Positions 1-7,645 of a stretch of 20,422 nt of DNA are shown piece by piece. The number at the start of each line of letters is the position of its first letter. Position 1 is the stretch's first letter. The stretch comes from Candidatus Muproteobacteria bacterium RIFCSPHIGHO2_01_FULL_65_16. Lineage in GTDB: Bacteria > Pseudomonadota > Gammaproteobacteria > Acidiferrobacterales > Sulfurifustaceae. Both the position numbers and the translations under genes were made by a program. The notes beneath the pieces are model-generated. The model was not told the DNA's origin. It did not search any database and saw only the letters and a list, made by a program, of their open reading frames with translations. The stretch spans positions 13,984 through 34,405 of the forward strand of contig MFSY01000113.1 in assembly GCA_001785175.1 (NCBI GenBank). Direction: 5' to 3'.

Positions 1-109
1 GCCCTGCGGTGCTCGGGTTTGCGCCATACGGGGACCCGAAAAAAACCAAACCCCCACAGCTCACGCTTTTGTGCCTTCGGTGTTCGGCTCGCCCGAGGGG
101 CACGATTCA
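1..109. other. Left edge, no gene recognised
   Basis: I see no convincing coding region in this stretch. Around 71-103 there is an imperfect stem (gtgcc pairing with ggcac around a GC-rich interior) that could be the downstream end of a gene outside the window. It has no T-tract, so I do not call it a terminator. Confidence 0.3.
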
Positions 110-174
110 AGCTGATAGCTGATAGCTGATAGCTGATCGCTGATAGCTAATTTAGCTAATTGCTAATCGCTAAT
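110..174 (+). repeat. Heptamer tandem array, GCTGATA type (array 1)
   Basis: About nine imperfect copies of a 7-base unit (gctgata, drifting to gctgatc, gctaatt and gctaatc) run head to tail. Each unit junction makes AGCT, so the array is partly self-complementary. It lies upstream of yqgE. Similar arrays occur at five other intergenic places in this window, in both orientations. Confidence 0.85.
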
Positions 175-210
175 TTTCTCCGCGCCTCCGCGCCTCTGCG
201 GTGAAAACCA
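175..210. repeat. ctccgcgcctctgcggtgaa-type periodic repeat
   Basis: A short block built on a roughly 9-base period (ctccgcg, cctccgcg, cctctgcggtgaaa) separates two heptamer arrays. Closely similar blocks occur at about 11118-11150, 16791-16818 and 20219-20250, always between genes. I recognise this as a type of intergenic repeat seen in many bacterial genomes, with no function known to me. Confidence 0.6.
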
Positions 211-216
211 TGCTTT

Positions 217-273
217 AGCTGATCGCTGATAGCTGATTGCTGATCGCTGATAGCTGATAGCTGATAGCTGATA
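217..273 (+). repeat. Heptamer tandem array, GCTGATA type (array 2)
   Basis: Eight units of gctgata, gctgatc or gctgatt sit in tandem and end about 40 bases before the first yqgE ATG. They have the same orientation as array 1. The yqgE promoter, if it is local, must lie within or just downstream of this array. Confidence 0.85.
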
Positions 274-311
274 TCCCGACCTTGTCCCGCGTCCGCCCGT
301 GCCTGATACTT

Positions 312-881
312 ATGGCCATGAAATCCGCCACCTCGCTCGCCAATCATTTCCTGATCGCCATGCCGGCGCTCGCGGACGCGAACTTCGCGCGCACCGTGAC
401 CCTGATCTGCGAACATTCGGGCGAGGGCGCCATGGGCATAGTCATCAACCGCCCCACCGACCTGCGCCTGCGCGACATCCTGCAGCAAATGAAGATCAAC
501 GCCGCGAACAGCGCCAGCGCCGACCTGCCGGTGCATCTGGGCGGACCGGTGCAGGGCAACCGCGGGTTCGTGCTGCACCAGCCGCTGGGCCAGTGGGAGT
601 CCACGCTGCCGGTGACGGAGACGCTGGGCGTGTCCACCTCGCGCGACATCCTGGTGGCGCTGGCCGAGAACCGCGGTCCGGAGCACTGCCTGGTGGCGCT
701 GGGCTACGCCGGCTGGGCCCCGGGCCAGCTCGAGCGCGAGATCAGCGAGAACTCCTGGCTCTCCGGGCCGGCCTCGCACGACATCCTGTTCCGCATGCCC
801 GCCGAGCAGCGCTGGCGGGCGGCCGCCGAGCTGCTGGGCGTTGACCTCGGCACCATCTCGGGCGAGGCCGGACACGCTTGA
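312..881 (+). CDS. yqgE: YqgE/AlgH family protein (UPF0301)
   Basis: A protein of 189 residues from ATG 312 (187 from ATG 318), matching the usual length of about 187. The family signature is plain: the N-terminal HFLIAMPAL, then CEHSGEGAMGIVINRP, and the central HLGGPVQGNRGFVLH. The molecular function of YqgE is not established; it is a soluble cytoplasmic protein whose gene is usually beside ruvX, as here. An upstream TTG at 282 would extend the frame but lies at the edge of the heptamer array, and the extra residues do not resemble the family start, so an internal ATG is preferred. No clear Shine-Dalgarno precedes either ATG. The stop overlaps the ruvX start by four bases, so the two are probably translationally coupled. 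Confidence 0.93.
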   Translation: MAMKSATSLANHFLIAMPALADANFARTVTLICEHSGEGAMGIVINRPTDLRLRDILQQMKINAANSASADLPVHLGGPVQGNRGFVLHQPLGQWESTLPVTETLGVSTSRDILVALAENRGPEHCLVALGYAGWAPGQLEREISENSWLSGPASHDILFRMPAEQRWRAAAELLGVDLGTISGEAGHA

Positions 882-1321
882 GGGCCCGCACCTTTCTCGG
901 CTTCGACTACGGGGAAAAATACATCGGGGTGGCGGTCGGCGGCGAGCATTCGCGCCTGGCGCAACCGCTGACCACGGTCCGCTGCGGCAAAACCGCCCCC
1001 GACTGGCGGCGCCTGTCGGGGCTGATCGCGGAGTGGAAACCGGACGCGCTCGTGGTGGGGCTGCCGCTCAACATGGACGGCACGGAAAACCCGCTGACCC
1101 GGGCCGCGCGCCGATTTGGTAATCGCCTCAAGGACCGCTACAATCTACCGGTGCATATGGTGGATGAACGCCTCACATCCCGGGCCGCGCAACACACCCT
1201 GTACGAGGCCGGTATTCCCGCCCGCCGGCACAAGGAAAGCCTCGACAAGCTGGCGGCCCAGACCATTCTCCAGGCGTTCCTCGACGAGCAGCCCCCGGCC
1301 GCGGGCGGGCGCGATGGTTGA
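878..1321 (+). CDS. ruvX: Putative pre-16S rRNA nuclease YqgF/RuvX
   Basis: A 147-residue RNase H-fold protein of the YqgF family, which trims the 5' end of 16S rRNA precursor. The first acidic residue is in LGFDYGEKYIGVAVG (about residues 7-21). The second motif, LVVGLPLNMDGTE, is central, and DERLTSRAA near residue 90 carries the later conserved acidic and arginine residues. The start is TTG 878 inside the TTGA overlap with the yqgE stop; the next methionine (in NMDG) is too far inside the fold. The 3' end overlaps pyrR by eight bases. It belongs to the same tight operon as its neighbours. Confidence 0.93.
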   Translation: MRARTFLGFDYGEKYIGVAVGGEHSRLAQPLTTVRCGKTAPDWRRLSGLIAEWKPDALVVGLPLNMDGTENPLTRAARRFGNRLKDRYNLPVHMVDERLTSRAAQHTLYEAGIPARRHKESLDKLAAQTILQAFLDEQPPAAGGRDG

Positions 1322-1802
1322 CATCGAGGCCGCGCTCGCGCACATGGCCGAAGAGCTGCGCCCGCTGCTCAAGCGCGATCCGGTCATGATCGGCATCCAC
1401 ACCGGCGGCGTGTGGGTGGCGCAAAGACTGCACCGGCTGCTCGGCCTCAAGGAGCCGCTCGGGACCCTGGACATCTCCTTCTACCGCGACGACTTCACGC
1501 GCATCGGCATGAACCCGGAGGTCAAGGCCTCGAACCTGCCGGTCAACATAGAGGGCCGGCACGTGATCCTGGTGGACGACGTGTTGCACACCGGGCGCAC
1601 GATCCGCGCCGCCATGAACGAGATCTTCGATTACGGCCGGCCGGCGGCGGTGACGCTCGCGGTCCTCATCGAGCGCGACGGGCGCGAGCTGCCGATCGCG
1701 GCCCAGGTGGTCGGCGGCCACGTGCGGCTCGACCGCAACCAGCACATCAAGCTCGGCGGGCCGGAGCGGCTGACGCTCAAGATCCAGGAGGCCGGCGCTT
1801 GA
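1314..1802 (+). CDS. pyrR: PyrR, bifunctional pyr regulator / uracil phosphoribosyltransferase
   Basis: A 162-residue type I phosphoribosyltransferase with the PRPP-binding motif [13 protein letters not shown] at residues 84-96 and the PyrR feature [13 protein letters not shown] at about 53-65. PyrR senses UMP and PRPP and regulates pyr expression; many members also have weak uracil phosphoribosyltransferase activity. ATG 1314 overlaps the ruvX stop by eight bases and gives the normal PyrR N-terminus ([17 protein letters not shown]). The gene lies directly before pyrB, the arrangement known from Pseudomonas pyrR-pyrB-pyrC'. I saw no attenuator-like PyrR binding site before pyrB, because the two genes overlap. 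Any control by this protein would act elsewhere or by another route. Confidence 0.93.
   Translation: MVDIEAALAHMAEELRPLLKRDPVMIGIHTGGVWVAQRLHRLLGLKEPLGTLDISFYRDDFTRIGMNPEVKASNLPVNIEGRHVILVDDVLHTGRTIRAAMNEIFDYGRPAAVTLAVLIERDGRELPIAAQVVGGHVRLDRNQHIKLGGPERLTLKIQEAGA
1786..1791 (+). promoter_or_regulatory. Shine-Dalgarno for pyrB
   Basis: A perfect aggagg inside the 3' end of pyrR lies seven bases before TTG 1799. This strong site decides the unusual TTG start of pyrB, whose first bases overlap the pyrR stop as TTGA. Confidence 0.75.
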
Positions 1803-2788
1803 CGGACAACCTGCAATTCGACGGTCAGGGGCGGCTGCGCCACCTGCTGACCATTGAAGGTCTCTCCCGTCAGACCATCCTCGACATCCTGAACACCGCC
1901 GAGTCCTTCATCACCGTCGGCGAGCGCGAGATCAAGAAGGTGCCGCTGCTGCGCGGCAAGACCGTGGTCAACCTGTTCTTCGAGTCCTCGACCCGCACCC
2001 GCACCACCTTCGAGATCGCCGCCAAGCGCCTGTCGGCGGACGTGATCAACATCAACCCGGGCGTCTCCAGCGCCACCAAGGGCGAGACCCTGCTCGACAC
2101 CATCCGCAACCTGGAGGCGATGCACACCGACCTGTTCGTGGTGCGCCACAGCCAGAGCGGCGCCGCCTACCTCGTCGCCGGCCACGTGCCGGCGCACGTG
2201 CACATCATCAACGCCGGCGACGGCGCGCACGCCCATCCGACCCAGGGGCTGCTCGACGTGTTCACCATCCGCCGCCACAAGGGCGACTTCGACAAGCTGC
2301 GCGTGGCCATCGTCGGCGACATCCTGCACTCGCGCGTGGCGCGCTCCCAGATCCACGCCCTGGCCGCGCTCGGCGTGCCGGAGATCCGCGTGATCGCGCC
2401 CAAGACGCTGCTGCCGACGGCGGTGGAGTCGCTCGGGGTGCGCCCCTACACCGACATGCAGGAGGGCCTCGCGGACGTGGACGTGGTCATGATGCTGCGC
2501 CTGCAGCGCGAGCGCATGCACGGGGCCTACATCCCGAGCGAACAGGAATATTTCAATCTCTACGGGCTTACCGCGGCCAAGCTCAGGTACGCGAAACAAG
2601 ACGCCATCATCCTGCACCCCGGGCCGATGAACCGCGGGCTCGAGATAGATTCCGCGGTCGCCGACGGTCCGCAGTCCGTGATCCTGCCGCAGGTCACCTA
2701 CGGCATCGCGGTGCGCATGGCCATCATGGCGCTGATCATGGGCGGCGCGCCGGAGACGGAGCCGGCGGCGCGGAGGCGCGCCGGATGA
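1799..2788 (+). CDS. pyrB: Aspartate carbamoyltransferase catalytic chain
   Basis: A 329-residue enzyme joining carbamoyl phosphate and aspartate to give N-carbamoyl-aspartate, the committed step of pyrimidine synthesis. The carbamoyl-phosphate motif STRTRTTFE is at residues 64-72. HPTQGLLD follows in the middle, and the C-terminal HPGPMNRG loop is intact, so the protein should be active. It is longer than the 311-residue E. coli chain, with an N-terminal extension of the kind found in Pseudomonas-type enzymes, which assemble with PyrC' instead of PyrI. TTG 1799 is chosen because of the aggagg seven bases upstream and the N-terminus it gives ([16 protein letters not shown]). No pyrI is present. 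The stop overlaps the pyrC' ATG as ATGA. Confidence 0.96.
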   Translation: MTDNLQFDGQGRLRHLLTIEGLSRQTILDILNTAESFITVGEREIKKVPLLRGKTVVNLFFESSTRTRTTFEIAAKRLSADVININPGVSSATKGETLLDTIRNLEAMHTDLFVVRHSQSGAAYLVAGHVPAHVHIINAGDGAHAHPTQGLLDVFTIRRHKGDFDKLRVAIVGDILHSRVARSQIHALAALGVPEIRVIAPKTLLPTAVESLGVRPYTDMQEGLADVDVVMMLRLQRERMHGAYIPSEQEYFNLYGLTAAKLRYAKQDAIILHPGPMNRGLEIDSAVADGPQSVILPQVTYGIAVRMAIMALIMGGAPETEPAARRRAG

Positions 2789-4062
2789 GCCTGCTGATCA
2801 AGAACGGCCGGCTGATTGACCCGGCGCACGCCATGGACGGCAAGCACGACCTCTACATTGACGACCGGGGTTTCGTCGCCGCCGTCGGCAAGGCGCCGGA
2901 CGGCTTCCAGCCGGCGCGCACGATTGACGCCGCGGGCAAGATCGTCTGTCCCGGGCTGGTGGACCTGCGCGCGCGGCCGCGCGAGCCGGGCCTGGAATAC
3001 AAGGCCACGATCGAGTCCGAGGCGCGCGCCGCGGTCGCCGCCGGCATCACCACGCTCTGCTGCCCGCCGGACACGAACCCGGTGATAGACACGCCGGCGA
3101 TGGCGCAGATGATCCAGCACCGCGCCTGGCGCTTCGGGCTCGCCTTCATCCATCCGCTCGGCGCGCTCACCCAGGGGCTCGAAGGCAAGCGGCTCGCCGA
3201 CATGGAGGCCCTGGACGACGCCGGCTGCGTCGGGTTCACCAACGCCCTGCGCCCGGTCACCGACACCCAGGTGATGCGCCGCGCCATGGAATACTGCGCG
3301 AGCTTCGATCTCACAGTTTTTCTCCATTCCGAGGACCCGTGGCTGCGCGGCCGCGGCTGCATGCACGAGGGCGAGGTCTGCGCGCGCCTCGGGCTGCCCG
3401 GCATCCCGGAGGCGGCCGAAACGGCGGGCGTGGCGCGCGACCTCGCGCTCATCGAACACACCGGCGTGCGCGCGCACTTCTGCGGGCTGTCGTCGGCGCG
3501 CGCGGTGGCGATGGTGGCCGAGGCGCAGAGGCGCGGGCTGCCGGTGAGCGCCGACGTCACCGCCCACCACCTGCACCTGACCGAGCACGACATCGGCTAC
3601 TTCAACACCCAGTGCCACGTGCTGCCGCCGCTGCGCTCCGCGCGCGACCGCGACGCACTCCGGGAGGCGCTCAGGAACGGCGCGATCGGCGCGATCTGCT
3701 CCGACCACCAGCCGCACGAGCCGGACGCCAAGCTCGCGCCCTTCGCCGAATCCGAACCCGGCGTCTCGGGGCTCGAGACCCTGCTGCCGCTCACGCTGCG
3801 GCTGGTGGACGAGAAGCTGCTCGACCTGGCCGCGGCGCTGGCGCTGCTCACCGCCGGACCGGCCGCGATCATCGGTGTGGACGCCGGGCAACTCGGGGTC
3901 GGCGCCACCGCCGACGTGTGCATCTTCGACCCCGAGGCGCGCTGGGTCCTGAGCGCGGACGCCATGGTCTCGCGCGGGCGCAACAGCCCGTTCCTCGGCC
4001 GGGAGCTGCGCGGCCGCGTGACCCACACGCTGGTGGGCGGGAAGGTGGTGTTTGAACGCTAG
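2785..4062 (+). CDS. pyrC': Non-catalytic dihydroorotase-like PyrC' (aspartate carbamoyltransferase partner)
   Basis: A 425-residue amidohydrolase-fold protein of the dihydroorotase family that lacks key metal ligands. The usual DLHVHLREPG reads [10 protein letters not shown] (residues 60-69), so both histidines of the HxH pair are arginine. The usual FSDDG region reads FTNAL (151-155), so that aspartate is gone too. Other family positions remain: HSED (181-184), TAHHL (259-263) and SDHQPH (306-311). In Pseudomonas, a dihydroorotase homologue without the metal site is required for assembly of the PyrB dodecamer, and this gene sits in the same place directly after pyrB with a 4-base ATGA overlap. 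I infer the same structural role and no dihydroorotase activity. The TAG stop at 4060-4062 merges with the first bases of the hairpin element. Confidence 0.92.
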   Translation: MSLLIKNGRLIDPAHAMDGKHDLYIDDRGFVAAVGKAPDGFQPARTIDAAGKIVCPGLVDLRARPREPGLEYKATIESEARAAVAAGITTLCCPPDTNPVIDTPAMAQMIQHRAWRFGLAFIHPLGALTQGLEGKRLADMEALDDAGCVGFTNALRPVTDTQVMRRAMEYCASFDLTVFLHSEDPWLRGRGCMHEGEVCARLGLPGIPEAAETAGVARDLALIEHTGVRAHFCGLSSARAVAMVAEAQRRGLPVSADVTAHHLHLTEHDIGYFNTQCHVLPPLRSARDRDALREALRNGAIGAICSDHQPHEPDAKLAPFAESEPGVSGLETLLPLTLRLVDEKLLDLAAALALLTAGPAAIIGVDAGQLGVGATADVCIFDPEARWVLSADAMVSRGRNSPFLGRELRGRVTHTLVGGKVVFER

Positions 4063-4225
4063 CAGATTGCTGAAAAAGTCCATCCAGGACTTTTTCAGCC
4101 ACGCAAAGCAAAAATGTCATTTTTGCTTTGCTTCATTTTTCAAGCGCTTACGCGTTTGAAAAATGGCGGTCGGTCCCTCGACCGCACCGCAGGCTGCTGA
4201 AAAACGAGTTTTTCAGCAGCCTGCT
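4061..4225 (-). repeat. Composite multi-hairpin element, copy 1
   Basis: A 165-bp element made almost entirely of consecutive palindromes. Stem 1 pairs gctgaaaaagtcc (4069-4081) with 4087-4099. Stem 2 pairs gcaaagcaaaaatg (4103-4116) with 4118-4131. Stem 3 pairs catttttcaagcg (4134-4146) with the complement ending at 4165, with one G-T mismatch. A short gcggtcg stem lies at 4166-4185. Stem 4 pairs gcaggctgctgaaaaac (4189-4205) with 4208-4224. The outer ends (agcag...ctgct) are also inverted. It separates pyrC' from convergent pilU and could end transcription both ways, although no stem has a clean T-tract. Copy 2 at 8514-8789 is in the opposite orientation. Confidence 0.88.
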
Positions 4226-4256
4226 AGAACCAGGCGCCTGAGCATCCAGGCCGCCA

Positions 4257-4360
4257 AGAACGCCAAGGGAACAAATTTTTTATCCGCAGATTTCGCAGAT
4301 TAACGCAGATTTGAAAAAAGAAGAATTGAACCGCCAACTGATAGCTGATCGCTGATAGCT
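4257..4360 (+). repeat. Periodic cgcagatt repeat, composite copy A
   Basis: The order of parts is aagaacgccaag, an A/T run, three cgcagatt units with about a 10-base period, gaattgaaccgcc, then the start of a heptamer array. The reverse complement at 11012-11116 has the same parts in the same order. A run of about 39 bases centred on the cgcagatt units (about 4281-4319) is identical between the two. It lies between pyrC' and pilU, downstream of both genes. Confidence 0.85.
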
Positions 4361-4385
4361 GATCGCTAATAGCCGACAGCTGACA
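4338..4385 (+). repeat. Heptamer tandem array, GCTGATA type (array 3)
   Basis: Six to seven units (ctgatag, ctgatcg, ctaatag) end with agccgacagctgaca. The array lies just downstream of the pilU stop and forms the tail of the periodic repeat copy A. Confidence 0.8.
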
Positions 4386-4401
4386 AGCCCGCGGCGCGGC
4401 G

Positions 4402-5517
4402 CTACTTATAGGTGATATTGCGCATCGAATCGCCGAGTTCGCGGTTCTTGGAGTCCTTGCTCTCGAGCTTGATGCGCAGCCGGATGTCGTTAACCGAATC
4501 GGCGTTGCGCAGGGCGTCGTCGTAGGAGATGAGGTCGGCCTCGAGCAGGTTGAACAGCGACTGGTCGAAGGTCTGCATGCCGGCCTCGCCGGACTTGGCC
4601 ATGATCTCCTTGATGCCCGGGATGTTGCCCTCCATGATGAGATCGGCGATCAGGGGCGAATTGACCATCACCTCCACCGCCGGCACCCGCCCCTTGCCGT
4701 TCTTCATCGGGATCAGGCGCTGCGAGATCACCGCCTTCAGATTGAGCGCGAGGTCCATGAGCAACTGCTGGCGCTTCTCCGCGGGAAAGAAGTTGACGAT
4801 GCGGTCGAGCGCCTGGTTGGCGTTGTTCGCGTGCAGCGTGGCCAGGCACAGATGGCCGGTCTCGGCGAACTGGACCGCCAGGTCCATGGTCTCTCGGCTG
4901 CGGATCTCGCCGATCAGGATCACGTCCGGCGCCTGGCGCATCGCGTTTTTGAGCGCCACCTCGTAGGACTCGGTGTCCACGCCGACCTCGCGCTGGGTGA
5001 CGATGCAGTTCTTGTGATCGTGCACGAACTCGATCGGGTCCTCGATCGTGAGGATGTGGCCGTAGCTGTACTCGTTGCGGTAGCCGATCATGGCCGCGAG
5101 CGAGGTGGATTTGCCCGAACCGGTACCGCCGACGAACAGCACCAGCCCGCGCTTGGTGAGCGCGATGTCGGTGAGCGCCTTGGGCAGGTTCAGGTCGTCG
5201 AAGCGCGGGATCTCGGTCTGGATCGTGCGCAGCACCATGCCGACGCGCTGCTGCTGCATGAAGACGTTGACGCGGAAGCGTCCGATCTCCTGGGGCGCGA
5301 TGGCGAAGTTGACCTCGTTGTGCGCCTCGAAGCCGCGCCGCTGCTCCTCGTTCATGATGCCGTAGGCGAACGCGCGCGACTGCTCGGGCGTGAGCGCCTG
5401 CTTGGTCACCGGCACGATCTTGCCGTCCACCTTGATCGAGGGCGGGACCCCGGCGGTGACGAACAGGTCCGAGGCCTTCTTGTGCTTCATCAGCTTGAGC
5501 AGATCGCTGAAAACCAT
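4402..5517 (-). CDS. pilU: Type IV pilus retraction ATPase PilU
   Basis: A 371-residue secretion-type ATPase of the PilT/VirB11 class that works with PilT to depolymerise the pilus at the inner membrane. It has an N-terminal PAS-like half with KASDLFVTAG (14-23). Walker A GGTGSGKS is at 130-137, the Asp box LTIEDPIEFVH at 156-166, Walker B DVILIGEIRS at 198-207 and the His box TGHLCLATLHANN at 220-232. These are all intact. The final segment (about 345-371, rich in K, D and S) is the tail that distinguishes PilU from PilT. Its ATG directly follows the pilT TAA with no gap (TAAATG), so translation is probably coupled. The 3' side is a repeat island. Confidence 0.96.
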   Translation of the reverse strand: MVFSDLLKLMKHKKASDLFVTAGVPPSIKVDGKIVPVTKQALTPEQSRAFAYGIMNEEQRRGFEAHNEVNFAIAPQEIGRFRVNVFMQQQRVGMVLRTIQTEIPRFDDLNLPKALTDIALTKRGLVLFVGGTGSGKSTSLAAMIGYRNEYSYGHILTIEDPIEFVHDHKNCIVTQREVGVDTESYEVALKNAMRQAPDVILIGEIRSRETMDLAVQFAETGHLCLATLHANNANQALDRIVNFFPAEKRQQLLMDLALNLKAVISQRLIPMKNGKGRVPAVEVMVNSPLIADLIMEGNIPGIKEIMAKSGEAGMQTFDQSLFNLLEADLISYDDALRNADSVNDIRLRIKLESKDSKNRELGDSMRNITYK

Positions 5518-6594
5518 TTAGCGTTTCCCCCCGGTCGCGCCCGCGGCGCCGGCGGCGGACGCGAACAGCTCCTTGTTGGCGGCATAGGTGCGCGCCTCGT
5601 CCACGTGGATCGTGCGCTGGCGCACCAGCTCCTGCAGGCACTGATCGAGCGTCTGCATGCCGAAACCCTGGCCGGTCTGGATCATCGAGTACATCTGCGC
5701 GACCTTGCCCTCGCGGATGAGGTTGCGGATCGCGGGCGTGCCGATCATGATCTCGTGCGCCGCCGCGCGCCCGCCGCCGATCTTCTTGAGCAGCGACTGC
5801 GAGATCACCGCGCGCAACGACTCCGAAAGCATCGCGCGCACCATGTCCTTCTCGGCCGCCGGGAACACGTCGATGATGCGGTCAATGGTCTTCGCCGCCG
5901 AGCTCGTGTGCAGCGTGCCGAAGACCAAGTGCCCGGTCTCGGCCGCGGTGAGGGCGAGGCGGATGGTCTCGAGATCGCGCATCTCGCCCACCAGGATCAC
6001 GTCCGGGTCCTCGCGCAGCGCCGAGCGCAGCGCGTTGTTGAAGCCGAGCGTGTCCTTGCCGACCTCGCGCTGGTTGATGAGGCAGTTCTTGCTGGTGTGC
6101 ACGAACTCGACCGGGTCCTCGACCGTGAGGATGTGCCCGTGCTCGGTCTCGTTGACGTAGTTGATCATCGCCGCGAGCGTGGTGGACTTGCCCGAGCCCG
6201 TGGGGCCGGTCACGAGCACGATGCCGCGCGGCTGGTCGGAGATCTTCTTGAGGATCTCGGGCGCGTGCAGTTGCTCGAGCGTCAGCACCTTGGACGGGAT
6301 GGTGCGGAACACCGCGCTCGGCCCGCGCTGCTGGTTGAAGGCGTTGACGCGGAAGCGCGCGAGGTTGGGCAGGTCGAAGGAGAAGTCGCACTCGAGGAAC
6401 TCCTCGAAGTCCTTCTGCTGCTTGTCCGTCATGATGTCGTAGATCATGTTGTGGACGGTGCGGTCGTCCAGCGCATCCACGTTGATGCGCTTGACGTCGC
6501 CGTCCACGCGGATGAGCGGCGGCAGGCCCGCGGACAGGTGCAGGTCCGAGGCGTTTTGCTTGACGGTGAACGCCAGCAGTTCGGCGATATCCAT
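5518..6594 (-). CDS. pilT: Type IV pilus twitching motility ATPase PilT
   Basis: A 358-residue hexameric ATPase that drives pilus retraction and twitching. ASDLHLSAGLPPLIRVDG (15-32) opens the N-terminal domain. Walker A GPTGSGKS is at 130-137, the Asp box LTVEDPVEFVH at 156-166, Walker B is within DPDVILVGEMRD and the His box is TGHLVFGTLHT. The AIRNLIREGK motif, typical of PilT C-terminal domains, is present. The tail after residue 345 is low-complexity (A, G, T). A good Shine-Dalgarno (aggag, minus strand, 6599-6603) lies four bases before the ATG. It is the first gene of a pilT-pilU operon, divergent from proC. Confidence 0.97.
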   Translation of the reverse strand: MDIAELLAFTVKQNASDLHLSAGLPPLIRVDGDVKRINVDALDDRTVHNMIYDIMTDKQQKDFEEFLECDFSFDLPNLARFRVNAFNQQRGPSAVFRTIPSKVLTLEQLHAPEILKKISDQPRGIVLVTGPTGSGKSTTLAAMINYVNETEHGHILTVEDPVEFVHTSKNCLINQREVGKDTLGFNNALRSALREDPDVILVGEMRDLETIRLALTAAETGHLVFGTLHTSSAAKTIDRIIDVFPAAEKDMVRAMLSESLRAVISQSLLKKIGGGRAAAHEIMIGTPAIRNLIREGKVAQMYSMIQTGQGFGMQTLDQCLQELVRQRTIHVDEARTYAANKELFASAAGAAGATGGKR

Positions 6595-6796
6595 AATTCT
6601 CCTGGGGAAGGGGCGCGGCCGGAAAAACCGGCGTCAGCTTTATTTTTAGTATATCCGGCGGGGGCTTGCAAATAAGCGACGGCGCCGGCGGCTTTTCGGC
6701 CCTTACTTAATATAGGCAGGGCCGGAAACGGGACACGCGGCCGACTCCTTTTATCGCTTCCGTCCGGGGCGTGGGCCGTTTTAAACTGGCGCCTGC
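6595..6796. promoter_or_regulatory. Divergent promoter region, pilTU / proC
   Basis: A 202-bp gap between divergent starts, with two AT-rich islands in otherwise GC-rich DNA. One is at about 6640-6656; on the minus strand it reads tatact and is a possible -10 for pilT. The other is at about 6704-6716 (taatat on the plus strand), a possible -10 for proC. I could not match a convincing -35 at 16-18 bases for either, so both remain tentative. Neither obviously matches a sigma-54 site. Confidence 0.35.
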
Positions 6797-7645
6797 ATGA
6801 GCGCCGCACCCGCACCAGACCGTCCCATCGCCGGATTCATCGGCGCCGGAAACATGGCGCGCAGCCTGGCCGGCGGCCTGCTCCGAAACGGCTGGGACCA
6901 GGGCCGCGTCATCCTCTCCGATCCGGACGCCGACCAGCGCCGCGGCGCCGAGCAGGCCCTCGGCGTGCGGGTGTACGCCGACAACAACGAGGTCGCGGCG
7001 CGCGCCGACATCCTGGTGCTGGCGGTCAAGCCCCAGGCCCTCAAGGACGTGGCCGCGGGGCTGGCGGCGGCGGTGCAAAAGAAGCGGCCGCTCGTCCTCT
7101 CCATCGCCGCCGGCGTGCGCCTGGAGGACCTCGAGCGCTGGCTCGGCGGCGATCTTCCCATCGTGCGCTCCATGCCCAACACCGCGGCGCTCATCGGCAG
7201 CGGCGCCTCGGGCATGTTCGCCAATGCGCGCGTGCGCGCGCCCCAGCGCGACCAGGCCGAATCCATCCTGCGCGCCGTGGGCGTGGCGGTCTGGCTCGAC
7301 GACGAATACCTGATGGATGTGGTCACGGCGCTCTCGGGCAGCGGGCCGGCGTATTTCTTCCTGGTGATGGAGGCGCTCGAGCGCGCCGCCATCGCCAACG
7401 GCCTGGAGCCGGCGACGGCGCGGCTGCTCACGCTCGAGACCGCCTTCGGCGCCGCCAAGATGGCGCTCGAGGGCCGTGAGGAGCCGGCGCTGCTGCGCGC
7501 GCGCGTGACCTCGCCCGGCGGCACCACCGAGCAGGCGGTGCAGGTGCTGGAGCAGGGCGGGATCCGGCAGTTGTTCGACGCCGCCGTGCGCGCCGCCGTC
7601 ACGCGGGCGCGCGAGTTCGGGGACATGTTCGGGAGGAACGGATGA
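6797..7645 (+). CDS. proC: Pyrroline-5-carboxylate reductase
   Basis: A 282-residue NAD(P)H-dependent enzyme that reduces pyrroline-5-carboxylate to proline, the last step of proline synthesis. The Rossmann dinucleotide motif FIGAGNMA is at 14-21, VLAVKPQ is in the N-terminal domain and RSMPNTAALIGSG is central. The C-terminal dimerisation signature includes ALSGSGPAYFF and the proline-site region RVTSPGGTTEQAV. Length is normal (about 270-280). The ATG was chosen because the core begins eleven residues later, as in relatives. The stop overlaps the yggT start as ATGA. The gene yggS, often found just before proC in related bacteria, is missing; only 202 bp separate proC from pilT. Confidence 0.97.
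   Translation: MSAAPAPDRPIAGFIGAGNMARSLAGGLLRNGWDQGRVILSDPDADQRRGAEQALGVRVYADNNEVAARADILVLAVKPQALKDVAAGLAAAVQKKRPLVLSIAAGVRLEDLERWLGGDLPIVRSMPNTAALIGSGASGMFANARVRAPQRDQAESILRAVGVAVWLDDEYLMDVVTALSGSGPAYFFLVMEALERAAIANGLEPATARLLTLETAFGAAKMALEGREEPALLRARVTSPGGTTEQAVQVLEQGGIRQLFDAAVRAAVTRAREFGDMFGRNG

Noticed and set aside
71..108. tRNA-like stem near the left edge
   Set aside because: One imperfect stem only; no anticodon arm, T-arm (GTTCRA) or CCA-end pattern fits.
110..273. Possible CRISPR array
   Set aside because: The units are 7 bases long with no unique spacers between them, and no cas genes are nearby.
1786..1860. PyrR attenuator or riboswitch before pyrB
   Set aside because: pyrR and pyrB overlap, leaving no leader; I saw no terminator/antiterminator pair.
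2698..4083. Long open frame of 461 codons antisense to pyrC', and similar ones antisense to pilT-pilU, ybbP and the dynamin-like gene
   Set aside because: They mirror codon positions of clear genes in GC-rich DNA, and their translations are rich in R, A, H and G with no recognisable domains.
4061..4225. Simple rho-independent terminator for pyrC' or pilU
   Set aside because: The stems are strong but no stem is followed by a clean T-tract on either strand, and the multi-stem order is repeated elsewhere as a unit. A termination role is possible but secondary.
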